NCBI GenBank assembly: GCA_000435195.1
Contig: FR880213.1
Coordinates: forward strand, 29,435 to 46,562
DNA length: 17,128 nt
Direction: 5' to 3'
Origin: Clostridium sp. CAG:169
GTDB taxonomy: Bacteria > Bacillota > Clostridia > Oscillospirales > Ruminococcaceae
The notes beneath the pieces are model-generated. The model saw only the letters and a program-made list of their open reading frames with translations, did no database searches and was not told the origin of the DNA. Shown here piece by piece: positions 1 through 7,548 of the stretch (within the stretch, counting starts at the first letter, position 1; each line of letters opens with the position of its first letter). The position numbers were made by a program, and so were the translations under genes.

Positions 1-14
1 ATACCAAGTTTCAT
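1..14 (-). CDS. Start of a leftward gene, product unknown (partial)
   Basis: Read on the minus strand, an ATG at 14-12 opens M-K-L-G and runs off the left edge. It is preceded by an AAAGGA ribosome binding site about ten bases upstream and by a good promoter (TTGCCT, 17 bases, TATAAT) at 88-60. The signals make a real gene start likely, but four codons do not allow any functional call. It is divergent from the response regulator. Confidence 0.55.
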
Positions 15-59
15 ATTGATTCGTTCCTTTCTATAAGTGAAAAAAGCAGATACACCTTT

Positions 60-88
60 ATTATATCCTTTGTCGACAGTTTAGGCAA
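60..88 (-). promoter_or_regulatory. Promoter for the leftward gene at the left edge
   Basis: On the minus strand TTGCCT (88-83) is followed by a 17-base spacer and a perfect TATAAT (65-60). It lies about 45 bases upstream of the ATG at 14 and points out of the window. Confidence 0.6.
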
Positions 89-222
89 GAGCTGCGCTGC
101 CAAAATCGAAGACGGAGATTTCATCGGTTTGGCAAAATCTGTTTAAAGTTTTTTCACCATTTTTCGGCACAGTTTAGTATAATAAATAGTAAAGCCCGAG
201 GGGATTTTCGACAAAAAACAGG

Positions 223-251
223 GTGCAAGCCCTTCGGTTTTGTGCTATAAT
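223..251 (+). promoter_or_regulatory. Extended -10 promoter for the response regulator
   Basis: TGC-TATAAT (243-251) is an extended -10 element. A weak -35 (GTGCAA, 223-228) lies 17 bases upstream of TATAAT. An additional TATAAT at 178-183 without a clear -35 may be a second, upstream start. The resulting leader would be about 90 bases. Confidence 0.5.
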
Positions 252-348
252 AAAGAAGAAAATGCGGCACATATCCATGGCGTCTGTCCGCTGCTGCGGC
301 GCCACGGCTGGGGGATTTTTGCAGGGCAGCGGAGAAAAGGAGCAATTT

Positions 349-1041
349 ATGTCTATGGGAAAAATCCTGGTTGCAGATGACGACCAGAATATTGCGGAGC
401 TGCTGAGATTATACCTGGAAAAGGAAGGATATACCGTAGTGCTTGCGGCAGACGGCGAGCAGGCAATCGAGCGTTTTAATGCGGAAAATCCAGACATCGT
501 GCTGCTGGACATCATGATGCCAAAGCTGGACGGCTGGCAGGTGTGCAGGGACATCCGCAAAAAATCCAACTGCCCGATCATCATGGTCACTGCCAAGGGC
601 GAAACCTTTGACAAGGTGCTGGGTCTGGAGCTGGGCGCTGACGACTATGTGGTCAAGCCGTTTGATGCAAAAGAGATTGTAGCACGCATCAAGGCTGTGA
701 TGAGAAGAACCGGAAAAGCTTCGGCTGGCAGCGATGTCAAGGAGGTTTCCTACGACAAGCTGGTGGTCAACATGACCAAATATGAGCTGAAGGTGGACGG
801 AAAGGTCATCGACACACCACCCAAGGAGTTGGAGCTGCTGTACCATCTGGCAAGCAATCCAAACCGTGTTTATACCAGGGACCAGCTGCTCAACGAGGTA
901 TGGGGATTTGAGTATTACGGAGACTCCAGAACGGTGGACGTACACGTCAAACGCCTGCGTGAAAAGCTGGAGGGTGTGTCCGACAAATGGAGCCTGAAAA
1001 CGGTATGGGGCGTCGGATACAAATTTGAAGTGAAGGAATAG
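349..1041 (+). CDS. OmpR/PhoB-family response regulator
   Basis: DNA-binding output half of a two-component system, 230 residues, the usual length for this family. The receiver domain (about 4-120) shows the acidic pair D11/D12, the phospho-acceptor D54 in an LLDIMMP context, T81 and the K103-P-F signature. A linker leads to a C-terminal winged helix (about 130-228) with the typical R-TVDVHVKRLREKLE recognition-helix region. The start at 349 is chosen because AAAAGGAG ends six bases before it and the receiver fold begins there; the frame is open further upstream (to 223) but has no ribosome binding site. ATG at 355 is an alternative. The gene lies 78 bases before a sensor kinase, its likely partner, and close to htrA, so control of envelope stress is plausible, as in CssRS or CiaRH systems. 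That role is inference. Confidence 0.95.
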   Translation: MSMGKILVADDDQNIAELLRLYLEKEGYTVVLAADGEQAIERFNAENPDIVLLDIMMPKLDGWQVCRDIRKKSNCPIIMVTAKGETFDKVLGLELGADDYVVKPFDAKEIVARIKAVMRRTGKASAGSDVKEVSYDKLVVNMTKYELKVDGKVIDTPPKELELLYHLASNPNRVYTRDQLLNEVWGFEYYGDSRTVDVHVKRLREKLEGVSDKWSLKTVWGVGYKFEVKE

Positions 1042-1049
1042 CTGTTCCA

Positions 1050-1081
1050 AGCCGCTGTACAAGGAATACAGCGGCTTTTTT
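1050..1081 (+). terminator. Hairpin terminator between regulator and kinase genes
   Basis: A perfect 10-bp stem (AGCCGCTGTA 1050-1059 with TACAGCGGCT 1067-1076), a 7-base loop and a run of T at 1076-1081 form a classic intrinsic terminator. It sits nine bases after the regulator stop codon. No convincing promoter follows before the kinase, so it probably works as a partial terminator that lowers kinase expression relative to regulator. Confidence 0.85.
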
Positions 1082-1119
1082 GACGGAAATCGACAAGAAG
1101 TGTCAAAGGAGGAAGATCT

Positions 1120-2598
1120 ATGCAGCGAGGATTGGTAAGAAGATATTTTACCATGTGTTGTTCGATTATCCTGACCAGCATCATTTTGCTGGGCGTGATT
1201 TTCATGGTGTTTGCAGCACAGTATTTTAAGGAGGACAAGCTGGGCGCTTTGGAGAAAAATGCTAAGTATGCTGCGGAGATGACCGAACGGTATATCATAT
1301 CTGTGGACGGAAGATACCAGCTGGTCAACAATGCGCTGCTGACCAGCTCATGGATTCCGATGGCAAAGGCGCTGGATGCGGACATTTACCTGGCAAACCT
1401 GTCGGGCGATGTGCTGTTGTGTACCCATCGCTCCACCTGCAACCACATGGTATATGGGATTGAGGAGGAAATGATTCAGAAGGTCAAAAACAGCGGCTGC
1501 TACACCGAGGTGGGAAAGATGGGAGAAATCTACAAAAGCTCCTACTACACTGCCGGCGTGCCGCTGACCTTGTCGGACGGGCAGATTGCAGGGGTCATCT
1601 TTGCTTCCAGCTCTGCGCAGGGTCTGACCGAATTTATGGGAGATATTCTCAAAATGTTCCTGCTGAGTGCGCTGGTGATGCTGGTGGTGACTTTTGCACT
1701 GGTATATGTGGTCACCGGCAACATGGTGCGCCCGCTGCGGGAGATGCTTAAAGCAACCGAGGCGTTTGCCAAGGGCGACTTCAGTGTTCGGGTGCCCATC
1801 CGTGAGCAGGACGAAATTGGAAAACTGTCAATGGCATTCAATAATATGGCGGACAGTTTGGCACAGCAGGAGACGGTGCGTCGGTCGTTTATCGCCAATG
1901 TCTCCCACGAGCTGAAAACACCGATGACCAGTATTGCCGGTTTTATCGACGGTATCCTCGACGGCACCATTCCGCCGGAGAGGGAGCGGCATTATCTGAC
2001 ACTGGTCTCCGATGAGGTCAAGCGTTTGTCGCGTCTGGTGCGCTCGATGCTTAACATTGCCAAAATCGAGGCAGGGGAGATGAAGCTCAACCCGACCGTC
2101 TTTGATGTCAACGAATCGGTGCTGTCGAGCATCTTCACCTTTGAGCAGACCATTGATGCCAAACATCTGGAGATTCGCGGACTGGAGGACACCGGAAAGA
2201 TTATGGTCGAAGCCGATCAGGATTTGATTCATCAGGTGGTGTACAACCTGCTGGAGAATGCGGTCAAGTTTGCAAACGAGGGCGGTTATGTCGAGGTCAG
2301 CTATACGGTGGACCCCAAGCGCACCTACATCAACATCAAAAATTCGGGCGACGGCATCCCGAAGGATGAAATTTCCAAGGTGTTCGACCGATTCTATAAA
2401 ACCGACCGCTCCAGAAGCATGGACAAGACCGGTGTGGGTTTGGGGTTGTACATCGTGCGCTCGATTGTCAACCTGCACCAGGGAGAGGTCATCGCCCGCA
2501 GCGTAGAGGGTGAATACTGCGAGTTCAGCTTCTCGGTAGCAACCGCTCCCAAGGCGCTGACCCGTCAGCCAAAACCGGTTTCGGTGCGTGAAGTCTAA
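1120..2598 (+). CDS. Membrane sensor histidine kinase (HAMP, HisKA, HATPase_c)
   Basis: Sensor kinase of 492 residues, predicted partner of the upstream regulator. Transmembrane segment 1 is at about 12-34, an extracytoplasmic sensor of about 135 residues follows, and transmembrane segment 2 is at about 179-199. A HAMP linker runs to about 250. The phospho-acceptor H263 lies in SHELKTP, the N box has N376/N380 (NLLENAVKF), the G1 box is D411-G-I-P, and the G2 box is at 438-442 (GVGLG). The sensor part carries a compact C101-x-H103-x3-C107-x-H109 motif plus C127, which could bind metal or sense redox state; this is only a suggestion. AAAGGAGG seven bases before the ATG supports the start. It is separated from the regulator by a terminator hairpin and probably depends on read-through. 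Confidence 0.95.
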   Translation: MQRGLVRRYFTMCCSIILTSIILLGVIFMVFAAQYFKEDKLGALEKNAKYAAEMTERYIISVDGRYQLVNNALLTSSWIPMAKALDADIYLANLSGDVLLCTHRSTCNHMVYGIEEEMIQKVKNSGCYTEVGKMGEIYKSSYYTAGVPLTLSDGQIAGVIFASSSAQGLTEFMGDILKMFLLSALVMLVVTFALVYVVTGNMVRPLREMLKATEAFAKGDFSVRVPIREQDEIGKLSMAFNNMADSLAQQETVRRSFIANVSHELKTPMTSIAGFIDGILDGTIPPERERHYLTLVSDEVKRLSRLVRSMLNIAKIEAGEMKLNPTVFDVNESVLSSIFTFEQTIDAKHLEIRGLEDTGKIMVEADQDLIHQVVYNLLENAVKFANEGGYVEVSYTVDPKRTYINIKNSGDGIPKDEISKVFDRFYKTDRSRSMDKTGVGLGLYIVRSIVNLHQGEVIARSVEGEYCEFSFSVATAPKALTRQPKPVSVREV

Positions 2599-2656
2599 CA
2601 GCTTTGCCGAATGTAAAAATGATGAAGAAAAATTCATTATTTTAGCAGAAAAAAGT

Positions 2657-2682
2657 ATGAAACAGTTTAAGCCTTGTTTCAT
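2657..2682. promoter_or_regulatory. Inverted repeat upstream of htrA, candidate operator
   Basis: ATGAAACA (2657-2664) and TGTTTCAT (2675-2682) form a perfect 8-bp inverted repeat with a 10-base centre. It is nested within a second, wider pair, ATGAAGA (2622-2628) and TCTTCAT (2686-2692). It lies just upstream of a TATAAT box at 2703-2708, in the -35 region of htrA, where a regulator would bind. There is no following T run, so a terminator for the kinase gene is unlikely. Confidence 0.45.
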
Positions 2683-2702
2683 TTATCTTCATAAATTGCG
2701 GA

Positions 2703-2708
2703 TATAAT
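2703..2708 (+). promoter_or_regulatory. -10 box of the htrA promoter
   Basis: A perfect TATAAT 79 bases before the htrA start. No good -35 is seen at 16-18 bases spacing, which is typical of promoters that need an activator. The inverted repeat at 2657-2682 is the obvious candidate site. Confidence 0.5.
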
Positions 2709-2786
2709 AAACACTGTAATCAAACAAGAACAACAGCTATCCGGGTGAGGTGCTTGTGACAGCCGGAAGCAGGGAGGTTTTGCAAT

Positions 2787-4469
2787 ATGGATGATAAGAG
2801 ATTGAATGAAAACGGCGAGCAGCCAAATGAGGAAATGAATCAAAATGAGCAGCCCGTACAGAACGAGCAGCCATCGGAAAGCTCCGGCAGCGGCTGGGTA
2901 TTTTCTGACAAAAATGTTTCCGGCAGCGGGCAGGAGGAAGCACAGCGGGCAGGAGGCGTTTTCCACAAGGAAGAAACCACGTCCGGTGAGCAGCCGAACG
3001 AAGAGGGCTGGTACCATTCGGGACCGAAAAAGCAGCAGGAAAACACCTCGGGCTACAACAGCCGTTACAGCTATGGCGACAACAGTGCCCAGCAGGATGC
3101 CGCTGAGCCGCATATCGACCCAAAGGAAAGCGAAAGCTACAAATGGAATTATGAGGATTATAAGGCAGAGCCAAAACATACATCCTCCAAAAACAAAAAG
3201 AACAAGGGGCTGCGGGTGTTCACCATCATTATGTGTGCCATCCTGTGTGCCGGTGTCATCAGCCTTGCCGGTTATGGAACCTATGCACTGATCTCCGACC
3301 AGCGTGCGCCGCAGACAGAGGAAGTTCCGAGTGCTGAGGCCCAATCGCAGGCAGGAACCCAGTTGACCTTAAACAACAAGCCGGATTCGACCGGCTCGGA
3401 GGCAGTCAATCTGTCGGAGGGTCAGCTGACCATCACCGACCGTTACAACAAGGTGCTGCCTTCTACCGTAGGTATCGTGGGATACATCCAGAGCCAGCAG
3501 AGTATCTTCGGCGGCGAGCAGAGCCAGGGTTCGGGTATTATCCTGAGCGCAGACGGCTATATCGTGACAAATGCCCATGTTGTCAGCGGCGCAACCAGCA
3601 TCAAGGTAGTGCTCAACGACAACAGCGAATACAATGCCACCGTGGTCGGCTCGGATGAAAAGACCGACCTTGCGGTTTTGAAGATCGATGCCACCGGACT
3701 GACTCCGGCAGAATTTGGAAACTCTGACCAGATGCAAATCGGTGAGCAGGTCATCGCCATCGGCAACCCGGGCGGACTGGAGCTGGCAGGCACCTTGACA
3801 GTGGGATATGTGTCGGCGGTCAACCGTCCAATCACCACCACCGGCGGCAGCACCATCGACTGCATCCAGACCGATGCTGCCATCAACCCGGGCAACTCGG
3901 GCGGTGCGCTGGTCAACTCCTATGGACAGGTCATCGGAATCAACTCGCAGAAGATTGCAGCGACCGAGTATGAGGGTATCGGCTTTGCCATCTCCATCAA
4001 CGAGGCACAACCAATCATCAATGATTTGATTGAGTACGGTTATGTCCGCGGCAGAGTGGTCATGGGTATCACCATGCAGATCATCGACCCAACCTTCGCA
4101 GCTATCTACGGTTACCAGCCGGGTATCGGTGTTGTATCGGTTGAGCAGAACTCTCCGGCAGCCAAAGCAGGTCTGGTAGCGGGCGACATCATCACCGCTA
4201 TTGACGGCGAGAGCATCACCTCGCAGGAGACTTTGACCTCCATCCTGGAAGGTCATAAGCCGGGCGATGTCATTGAGCTGACCGTTTACAGACAGGCAAT
4301 GCAGAGCTATGGCAAGGACCAGCAGCTGACTCTGAAGCTGGAGTTGGGTGAGGCAGGCGCTCCGTCGGACACCACCGTACAGACCGAACAGCCACAGCAG
4401 TCACAGCAGCAGGTTCCTTCCCAGAATGAAAACAACTCTGGAAAAAGCTTCTGGAGCTGGGGCAACTAA
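2787..4469 (+). CDS. htrA: HtrA/DegP-type membrane-anchored serine protease with PDZ domain
   Basis: Extracytoplasmic quality-control protease of 560 residues. A long hydrophilic N-terminal tail (1-141), rich in Gln, Glu and Asn and with recurring EQP-type units (GEQPNEE appears twice), is followed by a lysine-rich stretch and one transmembrane helix (about 143-168). The trypsin-like domain (about 215-400) carries the catalytic triad H264 (TNAHVV), D294 (KTDLAVL) and S371 (GNSGGAL). One PDZ domain covers about 415-510. The tail (about 525-560) is Gln/Ser-rich and ends in SFWSWGN. AGGGAGG nine bases before the ATG sets the start. With the upstream two-component system it resembles the CssRS-HtrA and CiaRH-HtrA arrangements, where the protease is a stress target. 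Its own TATAAT and a candidate operator precede it. Confidence 0.96.
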   Translation: MDDKRLNENGEQPNEEMNQNEQPVQNEQPSESSGSGWVFSDKNVSGSGQEEAQRAGGVFHKEETTSGEQPNEEGWYHSGPKKQQENTSGYNSRYSYGDNSAQQDAAEPHIDPKESESYKWNYEDYKAEPKHTSSKNKKNKGLRVFTIIMCAILCAGVISLAGYGTYALISDQRAPQTEEVPSAEAQSQAGTQLTLNNKPDSTGSEAVNLSEGQLTITDRYNKVLPSTVGIVGYIQSQQSIFGGEQSQGSGIILSADGYIVTNAHVVSGATSIKVVLNDNSEYNATVVGSDEKTDLAVLKIDATGLTPAEFGNSDQMQIGEQVIAIGNPGGLELAGTLTVGYVSAVNRPITTTGGSTIDCIQTDAAINPGNSGGALVNSYGQVIGINSQKIAATEYEGIGFAISINEAQPIINDLIEYGYVRGRVVMGITMQIIDPTFAAIYGYQPGIGVVSVEQNSPAAKAGLVAGDIITAIDGESITSQETLTSILEGHKPGDVIELTVYRQAMQSYGKDQQLTLKLELGEAGAPSDTTVQTEQPQQSQQQVPSQNENNSGKSFWSWGN

Positions 4470-4530
4470 AGCAGCCAATCACAAGATAACCAGCGCTTTT
4501 TTGAACGCATAAATACTTTCCTTTCAAAGA

Positions 4531-4577
4531 GAACACCCGCGGCACCGGACAACAGGCGACCAAGGGCGTTCTTTTTT
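4531..4577 (+). terminator. Probable htrA terminator
   Basis: GAACACCC (4531-4538) pairs with GGGCGTTC (4564-4571) apart from one A-C mismatch, and six T follow (4572-4577). The 25-base loop is GC-rich and may fold further. The large loop and the mismatch lower the confidence. Confidence 0.5.
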
Positions 4578-4684
4578 GCAGGAAAAGAGCAAAAAAATTT
4601 CTATGCCTTGTTAAAAAAATATCCAGCAAACGGGTGGAAATCTGTACAATCTCGGAAAAACGAGTAAATAACCGGCTGTAACGA

Positions 4685-4713
4685 TTGATTTTATCAGAAT
4701 TGTAAGATATAGT
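4685..4713 (+). promoter_or_regulatory. Promoter of pyk-sortase unit
   Basis: TTGATT (4685-4690), a 17-base spacer and TATAGT (4708-4713) give a near-consensus housekeeping promoter, with transcription starting near 4720. Confidence 0.75.
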
Positions 4714-4808
4714 TTTATTAGGACTTTGCAGACAGGACAAGCTGGCTGGCAGGGTCAACGATTGTGCAATAAAAAGAGATGGTATTTTACAAAAGGAGTG
4801 TGCACCAT

Positions 4809-6560
4809 ATGAGAAAGACGAAGATCATCTGTACACTTGGACCGGCAAGCGAGTCCGAAAACACGTTAAGGGAAATGATCAAAGCGGGAATGAACGTTGC
4901 CCGTTTTAACTTTTCGCACGGAAGCCACGAGGAGCATCAGAAGCGCCTGGATGTGGTAAAAAAATTGAGAAAAGAGCTGGATGTTCCGCTGGCAACCCTG
5001 CTGGACACCAAAGGACCGGAAATCCGTCTGGGCAAACTCAAGGACGGAAAGGCAGTTTTGCAGGAAGGCAACCCGTTTGTGCTGACCACCGAGGATCTGC
5101 TGGGCGATGACACCATCGCTTCCATCACTTTCAAGGACCTGCCAAGGGATGTTTCCAAAGGTGACCACATCCTGATTGACGACGGTCTGATCGAGCTGCT
5201 GGTAGAAAAGGTGGAAGACACCCGAATCAGCTGTGTGGTCCTCAACGGCGGACCGATCTCCGACCGCAAAGGCGTCAATGTTCCGAATGTAGACCTGTCG
5301 ATGCCGTATTTAAGCGACAAGGACCGCGATGATATTCGTTTTGGTATCAAAGCCGGGTTTGACTTTATCGCAGCTTCCTTTACCCGCTGCGCGCAGGATA
5401 TTTTGCAGATTCGTGAAATCCTGGAGGAGAACGGCTGCAACACCATCAAAATCATTGCGAAGATTGAAAATGCACAGGGCGTCAACAACATCGATGAAAT
5501 CCTGCGCGTTTCCGACGGCATTATGATTGCCCGCGGCGACATGGGTGTTGAGATTCCGCTGGAGGATGTCCCGGTTATCCAGAAGATGCTGATTCAGAGG
5601 GTCTACACTAGTGGTAAGTATGTTATCACCGCAACCCAGATGCTGGACAGTATGATGAACCATCCGCGTCCGACCCGTGCAGAGGCAACCGACGTTGCCA
5701 ACGCTATCTATGACGGCACCAGCGTTATCATGCTCTCCGGTGAGACTGCTGCCGGAAAATATCCGGTGGAGGCAGTTCGGACAATGGCAAGAATTGCGGA
5801 GCGCACCGAGGAAGACATCAACTATCGCCGCCGCTTCCGTGAGCATGAAGGCACGGTGAACCGCGATGTGACCAATGCGATTTCCCATGCGACCTGTTCG
5901 GCAGCGTATGACCTGGAGGCAAGCGCCATCATCACCGTTACCCAGTCGGGTCAGACCGCTCGTATGATCAGCAAATACCGTCCGCAGATGCCAATCATCG
6001 GTTGCACCACCCAGATGCCGACCTACCGCCATCTGAGTATGTCCTGGGGTGTTGTGCCGGTATTGTGTGGGGAGCAGAACACCGAGGATGGTCTGTTTAA
6101 GCACGCTATGGCGCGTTCGAAGGAGTGCGGAGTGGTACAGGACGGCGACCTGGTCGTCATCACCGCAGGTGTTCCGCTGGGTATCCCGGGCACCACCAAC
6201 CTGCTCAAGGTGCAGACGGTGGGGGATGTCATTCTGCACGGAACCGGTATCGGTGAAGGCAACATCAAGGCAGGCGTCTGTGTAGCAAAGAGCGAAAGAG
6301 AAGCGCTGCAGAACTTCCGCGCCGGAGATATTCTGGTCATCGACAGCACCACCAACGAGCTGCTGGATGTGATGAAGAAAGCCTCCGGCATCATCACCTC
6401 GCAGGGTGGTGTGAATTCTCACGCAGCAGTGGTCGGACTGGCGCTGAACATTCCGGTCATTGTTGGAGCAAAAGATTGTACACAGGTTCTGCGCAACGGA
6501 ACCTCCATTCTGCTGGATGCAAGCAAAGGGGTTGTCTGCAACCTGACCAACCAGCAGTAG
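4809..6560 (+). CDS. pyk: Pyruvate kinase with C-terminal PEP-utiliser domain
   Basis: Converts phosphoenolpyruvate and ADP to pyruvate and ATP, the last step of glycolysis in the cytosol. The 583-residue product has the barrel and lid domains (1 to about 340), the signature IIAKIENAQG with catalytic K218, and the RGDMGVE motif with D244. The allosteric C domain (about 350-470) follows, then an extra PEP-utiliser swivelling domain (about 490-583) containing GGVNSHAAVVG with H538. This is the long form typical of Bacilli and Clostridia; the E. coli enzymes lack the last domain. The start at 4809 is chosen over an in-frame ATG at 4779 because AAAAGGAG at 4791-4798 serves 4809, and the protein then opens with the family-typical MRKTKIICTLGP. 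A sortase gene follows 39 bases later without a terminator. Confidence 0.97.
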   Translation: MRKTKIICTLGPASESENTLREMIKAGMNVARFNFSHGSHEEHQKRLDVVKKLRKELDVPLATLLDTKGPEIRLGKLKDGKAVLQEGNPFVLTTEDLLGDDTIASITFKDLPRDVSKGDHILIDDGLIELLVEKVEDTRISCVVLNGGPISDRKGVNVPNVDLSMPYLSDKDRDDIRFGIKAGFDFIAASFTRCAQDILQIREILEENGCNTIKIIAKIENAQGVNNIDEILRVSDGIMIARGDMGVEIPLEDVPVIQKMLIQRVYTSGKYVITATQMLDSMMNHPRPTRAEATDVANAIYDGTSVIMLSGETAAGKYPVEAVRTMARIAERTEEDINYRRRFREHEGTVNRDVTNAISHATCSAAYDLEASAIITVTQSGQTARMISKYRPQMPIIGCTTQMPTYRHLSMSWGVVPVLCGEQNTEDGLFKHAMARSKECGVVQDGDLVVITAGVPLGIPGTTNLLKVQTVGDVILHGTGIGEGNIKAGVCVAKSEREALQNFRAGDILVIDSTTNELLDVMKKASGIITSQGGVNSHAAVVGLALNIPVIVGAKDCTQVLRNGTSILLDASKGVVCNLTNQQ

Positions 6561-6599
6561 AGGATTGAAAACGGAAACGGTCCGTCGAAAGGAGCTTTT

Positions 6600-7484
6600 A
6601 TGAAAGGAATTCTGAAAAAAGCAATGGCTGCCGCACTGGTAGCGGTCATGGTGTTGTCGATGAGCGGCTGCACAGAGGAAGAGCAACCGCAGACCAATCA
6701 GCCGCAGCAGCAGCAGCAAGACGACGGACAGCAGCCGGAAACTCAACAGGAGCAGGAGGAGCAATCCCAACAGCAAACGGTGACGGCGCCCAGCCTGAGC
6801 CAGCAGCTCAAGGAGGCAAAAGCCAAGAACGATGACATCATCGGGTGGCTGAAGATTGATGACCTGAAGGTGGACGGAGCAGTCGTCCAGGCGGAAAACA
6901 ACACCAAGTATGAGCGCTTGAACGAGTGGGGACAGTATAGCTGGACCGGAACCTACTTTGCCGACTATGAGTGCAACTTTGACAGCCGGGAATCCCTTTC
7001 CAAAAATACGGTCATCTATGGGCATAATGTGGATTTCAATGACAATCGGGATGGGGAGCGCTTCAGCCAGCTGCTTTATTTTGCGGACGAGGAGTTTGCA
7101 AAGCAGCATCCGTACGTTTACTTTACCATCGACGGGGATGACAAGAGCAGCGAGATGGTCTGGGAAATCTTTTCGGTGTTCTATACCACCACGGATTTTG
7201 ATTACATCCGCATCAACAAGGACTATCGAAACCCGCAGGAGGGTGAGATCACCGATGCCCAGCTGATGAATATTATCAAGGGAGCACAGGAGCGCTCGGA
7301 GTACGACTATGAGGTGGAGGTCAGCGGAGAGGACAAGATTTTGACCCTCTCGACCTGCTCGTATAAATACGGCAGGCGCAAGGATGTCCGCTTTGTGGTG
7401 ATGGCAAAGCTGCTCGATGAGGATGCAGTGCTGCATACGCAGGCAAAGCTGACCCAGAACACCGATAAAAAAACGGTGGAATAA
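6600..7484 (+). CDS. srtB: Class B-like sortase with a lipoprotein signal peptide
   Basis: Cell-surface transpeptidase of 294 residues. The catalytic residues are visible: H142 in VIYGHNV, C253 in LTLSTCSY and R264 in DVRFVVMA. The long insertion between His and Cys fits class B. The N-terminus is unusual for a sortase: a basic, hydrophobic signal ends in a lipobox (M21-S-G-C24), so the enzyme is predicted to be held by a lipid on C24 rather than by a transmembrane helix. Residues 25-62 form a Gln/Glu-rich spacer much like the HtrA tail. AAAGGAG five bases before the ATG fixes the start. It is co-transcribed with pyk, which does not obviously relate to its job. No LPxTG-like substrate is encoded in the window. 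Confidence 0.92.
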   Translation: MKGILKKAMAAALVAVMVLSMSGCTEEEQPQTNQPQQQQQDDGQQPETQQEQEEQSQQQTVTAPSLSQQLKEAKAKNDDIIGWLKIDDLKVDGAVVQAENNTKYERLNEWGQYSWTGTYFADYECNFDSRESLSKNTVIYGHNVDFNDNRDGERFSQLLYFADEEFAKQHPYVYFTIDGDDKSSEMVWEIFSVFYTTTDFDYIRINKDYRNPQEGEITDAQLMNIIKGAQERSEYDYEVEVSGEDKILTLSTCSYKYGRRKDVRFVVMAKLLDEDAVLHTQAKLTQNTDKKTVE

Positions 7485-7487
7485 GAG

Positions 7488-7532
7488 ATGAAAAAAGCAG
7501 CCTGACCCAATCGGTCAGGCTGCTTTTTTCAT
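7488..7532. terminator. Bidirectional terminator between sortase and DUF1858 gene
   Basis: Bases 7488-7507 and 7513-7532 form a perfect 20-bp stem with a 5-base loop; the core is GCAGCCTGACC with GGTCAGGCTGC, flanked by A6 on one side and T6 on the other. The symmetric A and T runs make it work for both converging genes. Confidence 0.92.
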
Positions 7533-7548
7533 ATTCAAACTCTCTTTA

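Larger units (their letters stand above)
15..348. other. Divergent intergenic region with structured leader of the response regulator
   Basis: This 334-bp stretch holds the leftward promoter (88-60) and two rightward TATAAT boxes, at 178-183 and 246-251. Between them is an imperfect hairpin (ACAAAA 211-216 with TTTTGT 238-243, and AGGG 220-223 with CCCT 230-233) that overlaps the -35 area of the second promoter. A second stem, CCGCTGC (288-294) with GCAGCGG (326-332), ends just before the ribosome binding site of the regulator gene. No coding region is seen apart from the in-frame upstream extension of the regulator, which lacks a ribosome binding site. Confidence 0.6.
4470..4808. other. Gene-free region between htrA and pyk
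   Basis: The stretch contains a probable htrA terminator (4531-4577), a small hairpin CTCG/CGAG near 4653-4666, and the pyk promoter (4685-4713). I see no small gene with a ribosome binding site in it. The roughly 90-base pyk leader shows no riboswitch that I recognise. Confidence 0.6.

Noticed and set aside
1080..1085. TTGACG as a -35 for a separate kinase promoter
   Set aside because: No -10 lies 16-18 bases downstream; that position overlaps the kinase ribosome binding site.
4779..4808. Upstream ATG start for pyk
   Set aside because: It has no spaced ribosome binding site, and the family-typical N-terminus begins at 4809, which has AAAAGGAG.
5310..7436. Minus-strand ORF of 708 codons across pyk and the sortase gene
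   Set aside because: Antisense to two well-identified genes; no domain recognised and no start signals.
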